From NCBI RefSeq assembly GCF_051014445.1, contig NW_027488385.1:806001-870000 (forward strand): a stretch of 64,000 bases of DNA, in the 5' to 3' direction. This document shows, in pieces, positions 61,171 to 64,000 of this stretch. Within the stretch, counting starts at the first letter, position 1. Each line of letters begins with the position of its first letter. The notes below the pieces were generated by a model. That model was not told the DNA's origin. It was given only the letters and a program-made list of their open reading frames with translations, and did not search any database. Position numbers and translations under genes: made by a program. The DNA comes from Colletes latitarsis. Lineage: Eukaryota; Arthropoda; Insecta; Hymenoptera; Colletidae.

Positions 61171-64000
61171 CCAGAAAATAACCCAGGATCTGTTCAACGA
61201 GTATGTGAAGTGTGCGAAAGTATGAGTCTGATGAGGTCAAATCCCAGACCTATCCCAGACCTAACTTGCGTTATCCTCTAAAATATTGATCGAAACCAGG
61301 TTTAATCGACTGTTTCAGTGTGGTACCACATTATTACGTGATCCAAACCAGAAAAAACCCAGGATCAGTTCAACAAGTATGTGAGGAATGCGAAAGTATG
61401 AGTCTGATGAGTGAAAATCCCAGACCTAACCTAGACCTAACATGCGTTATCCTCTAAAATATTGACCCAAACCAGGTTTAATGGACTGTTTCAGTGTGGT
61501 ACCACACTACTACGTGATACAAACCAGAAAAAACCCAGGATCTGTTCAACAAGTATGTGAAAAACGCGAAAGTATGAGCCTGGTGAGGGCAAGTCCAAGA
61601 CCTATCCCAGACCTAACTTGCGTTGTCCTCTAAGATATTGATGAAAACCAGGTTTAATTGACTGTTTCAGTGTTGCACTTCATTACTACGTGATACAATC
61701 CAGAAAAAGCAAAGGATCTAGCCATGAAGTATGAGAAATATGCGAAAGTATGAGCCTGATGAGGGCAAATCCTAGACCTAACCCAGACCTAACATGCGTT
61801 ATCCTCTAAAATATTAATCAAGACCAGGTTTAATTGAATGTTTCAGTGTGGTACCACATTACTACGTGATGCAATCCAGAAAAAGCCCAGGATCTAGCCA
61901 TCAAGTTTGAGAAATATGCGAAAGAATGAGCCTGATGAGGGCAAATCCTAGACCTAACCCAGACCTAACATGCGTTATCCTCTAAAATATTGATCGCAAG
62001 CCGGTTTAATGGACTGTTACAGTGTGGTACCACACTACTACGTGATCCAAACCAGAAAAAACCCAGGATCTGTTCAACAAGTATGTGAAAAACGCGAAAG
62101 TATGAGTCTGATGAGGTCAAATCCCAGACCTATCCCAGACTTATCTTGCGTTATCCTCTAAAATACTGATCGAAACCAGGTTTATTCGACTGTTTCAGTG
62201 TGGTACCACATTACTACGTGATCCAAACCAGAAAAAACCCAGGATCCGTTCAACAAGTATGTGAAGAATGCGAAAGTATCAGTCTGATGAGTGAAAATCC
62301 CCGACCTAACCTAGACCTAACATGCGTTATCCGCTAAAATATTGATCCAAACCAGGTTTAATGGAATGTTTCAGTGTGGTACCACACTACTACGTGATCC
62401 AAACCAGAAAAAACCCAGGATCTGTTCAACAAGTATGTGAAAAACGCGAAAGTATGAGCCTGATGAGGGCAAGTCCCAGAACTATCCCAGACCTAACTTG
62501 CGTTGTCCTCTAAGATATTGATGGAAACCAGGTTTAATCGACTGTTTCAGTGCGGTACCAGATTACTACGTGATCCAAACCAGAAAAAACCCAGGATCCG
62601 TTGAACAAGTATGTGAAGAATGCGAAAGTATGAGTCTGATGAGTGAAAATCCCAGACCTAACCTAGACCTAACATGCGTTATCCTCTAAAATATTGATCC
62701 AAACCAGGTTTAATTGACTGTTTCAGTGTGGTACCACATTACTACGTGATCCAAACCAGAAAAAACCCAGGATCAGTTCAACAAGTATGTGAGGAATGCG
62801 AAAGTATGAGTCTGATGAGTGATAATCCCAGGGCTAACCTAGACCTAACATGCGTTATCCTCTAAAATATTGATCGAAACCAGCTTTAATCGACTGTTTC
62901 AGTGTGGTACCACATTACTACGTGATCCAAACCAGAAAAAACCCAGGATCAGTTCAACAAGTATGTGAGGAATGCGAAAGTATGAGTCTGATGAGTGATA
63001 ATCCCAGGGCTAACCTAGACCTAACATGCGTTATCCTCTAAAATATTGATCCAAAACTGGTTTAATCGACTGTTTCAGTGTGGTACCACATTACTATGTG
63101 ATCCAAACCAGAAAATAACCCAGGATCTGTTCAACGAGTATGTGAAGTGTGCGAAAGTATGAGTCTGATGAGGTCAAATCCCAGACCTATCCCAGACCTA
63201 ACTTGCGTTATCCTCTAAAATATTGATCGAAACCACGTTTAATTGACTGTTTCAGTGTGGTCCCACATTACTACGTGATCCAAACCAGAAAAAACCCAGG
63301 ATCCGTTCAACAAGTATGTGAAGAATGCGAAAGTATGAGCCTGATGAGTGAAAATCCCAGGCCTAACCTAGACCTAACATGCGTTATCCTCTAAAATATT
63401 GATCGAAACCAGGTTTAATCGACTGTTTCAGTGTGGTACCACATTACTACGTGATCCAAACCAGAAAAAACCCAGAATCTGTTCAACGAGTATGTGAAGT
63501 GTGCGAAAGTATGAGTCTGATGAGGGCAAATCCCAGACCTATCCCAGACCTAACATGCGTTATCCTCTAAAATATTTATCAAGACCAGGTTTAATTGATT
63601 GTTTCAGTGTGGACCCACATTACTACGTGATCCAAACCAGAAAAAACCCAGGATCCGTCCAACAAGTATGTGAAGAATGCGAAAGTATGAGTCTGATGAG
63701 TGAAAATCCCAGACCTAACCTAGACCTAACATGCGTTATCCTCTAAAATATTGATCCAAACCAGGTTTCATGGACTGTTTCAGTGTGGTACCACACTACT
63801 ACATGATCCAAACCAGAAAAAACCCAGGATCTGTTCAAGAAGTAAGTGAAAAACGCGAAAGTATGAGCCTGGTGAGGGCAAGTCCAAGACCTATCCCAGA
63901 CCTAACTTGCGTTGTCCTCAAAGATATTGATGGAAACCAGGTTTAATTGACTGTTTCAGTGTTGTACTTCATTACTACGTGATACAATCCAGAAAAAGCA
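61171..64000 (+). repeat. Partial third copy of HOR type O, with an inserted 12-mer-type segment
   Basis: Carries the type O markers CATTATTACG (61331), GTTGCACTTC, GATCGCAAGC, CCAAAACTGG (about 63050), GTTTCATGGACTG (about 63767) and TCCTCAAAGATATTG (about 63916). 62100-62520 instead has the 12-monomer HOR markers GACTTATCTTGCG, AATACTGATCG, AAGTATCAGTCTG and TATCCGCTAAAATATTG. The window ends in mid-monomer, so the copy continues beyond it. Confidence 0.87.

Larger units (their letters stand above)
1..64000 (+). repeat. 176-bp satellite DNA array (whole window)
   Basis: Seen: the window is a continuous head-to-tail array of one monomer. Landmarks such as GCGTTATCCTCTAAAATATT, GTGGTACCAC, TACTACGTGATCC, CTGATGAG and GACCTAAC recur every 175-177 bp from the first to the last base. 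Spacing tests agree: 178 to 354 to 530 to 706 to 882 are all 176 bp, and 16561 to 18145 is exactly 9 x 176. No inversion was seen, as none of these landmarks appears in reverse complement. A typical copy has about 40% G+C. Known: monomers near 150-180 bp, the length of a nucleosome plus linker, are typical of centromeric and pericentromeric satellites in plants and animals. Inferred: a centromeric or heterochromatic satellite of an unidentified eukaryote. The array begins and ends mid-array, so its true size is unknown. No gene, transposon or unique spacer interrupts it. Confidence 0.98.

Noticed and set aside
1..64000. CRISPR array
   Set aside because: Repeats are contiguous 176-bp monomers with no short direct repeat alternating with unique spacers, and there are no cas genes.
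1..64000. CENP-B box (TTCG....A..CGGG)
   Set aside because: The closest stretch, TTTCGCATTCTTCAC on the minus strand, lacks the required A and CGGG positions. No family shows the motif.
1..64000. Retrotransposon or DNA transposon insertion
   Set aside because: I looked for breaks in the 176-bp register, long terminal repeats, poly-A tails and target-site duplications. Every stretch reads as satellite, and shifts are only 1-11 bp or whole monomers.
1..64000. 5S rDNA or tRNA-derived repeat
   Set aside because: No recognisable A-box/B-box pair, 5S internal promoter or tRNA cloverleaf was found in the monomer.

Overview
The whole 64 kb window is one uninterrupted tandem array of a satellite DNA with a monomer of about 176 bp, roughly 363 to 364 copies. 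All copies are head to tail in the same orientation, and the array runs off both ends of the window. I see no unique sequence, transposon, RNA gene, CRISPR array or credible protein-coding gene. An AT-biased monomer (about 60% A+T in a typical copy) of nucleosome-plus-linker length, with layered higher-order repeats (HORs), points to a eukaryotic centromeric or pericentromeric (or other heterochromatic) satellite. I cannot name the species. From memory the monomer does not resemble human alpha satellite, mouse minor satellite, Arabidopsis CEN180, rice CentO or maize CentC, and I see no CENP-B box.

Monomer anatomy, counting position 1 at the A of the frequent ATGCGTTATCC: an AT-rich segment at 11-25; a left-half variable region at 22-50; a palindromic core GTGGTACCAC at 55-64; a conserved TACTACGTGATCC at about 67-79; an A-rich tract (GAAAAAACCC and variants) at 86-95; a right-half variable region at 96-130 (GGATCCGTTCAACAAG, GGATCTAGCCATCAAG or CGATCAGGTCAACATG forms); a conserved CTGATGAG at about 139-146; and a tail at 153-176 made of two imperfect 11-bp units containing GACCTAAC. 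Monomers fall into several families defined by combinations of left and right halves. The halves are shuffled, so many monomers are mosaics.

Layout: (i) 1-15.3 kb, an interlocked zone of segments copied at offsets of 17, 24, 26 and 38-39 monomers; (ii) 15.3-22.4 kb, a more diverged zone with one 9-monomer and one 7-monomer segmental repeat; (iii) 22.4-33 kb, a dimeric HOR followed by segments repeated 19-20 and 46 monomers away; (iv) 33-38.7 kb, short-period duplications of 4, 6 and 7 monomers; (v) 38.7-46.6 kb, a 12-monomer tandem duplication nested inside a 34-monomer-spaced pair; (vi) 45.1-52.1 kb, a 20-monomer (about 3.5 kb) HOR in two adjacent copies; (vii) 52.1-54.1 kb, a mosaic linker; (viii) 54.1-61.2 kb, a second, nearly identical 20-monomer tandem duplication with a crossover junction resolvable to about 7 bp; (ix) 61.2-64 kb, a partial further copy of the 45-52 kb HOR.

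No genes work together here. The biology is concerted evolution of a satellite by unequal crossover and conversion-like exchange at many block lengths. Open frames of 63-89 codons occur throughout but follow from the monomer sequence, as explained in the findings and rejected items, and are not annotated as genes. All block boundaries and identities were read by eye and are approximate to a few tens of bases unless a junction is stated exactly.
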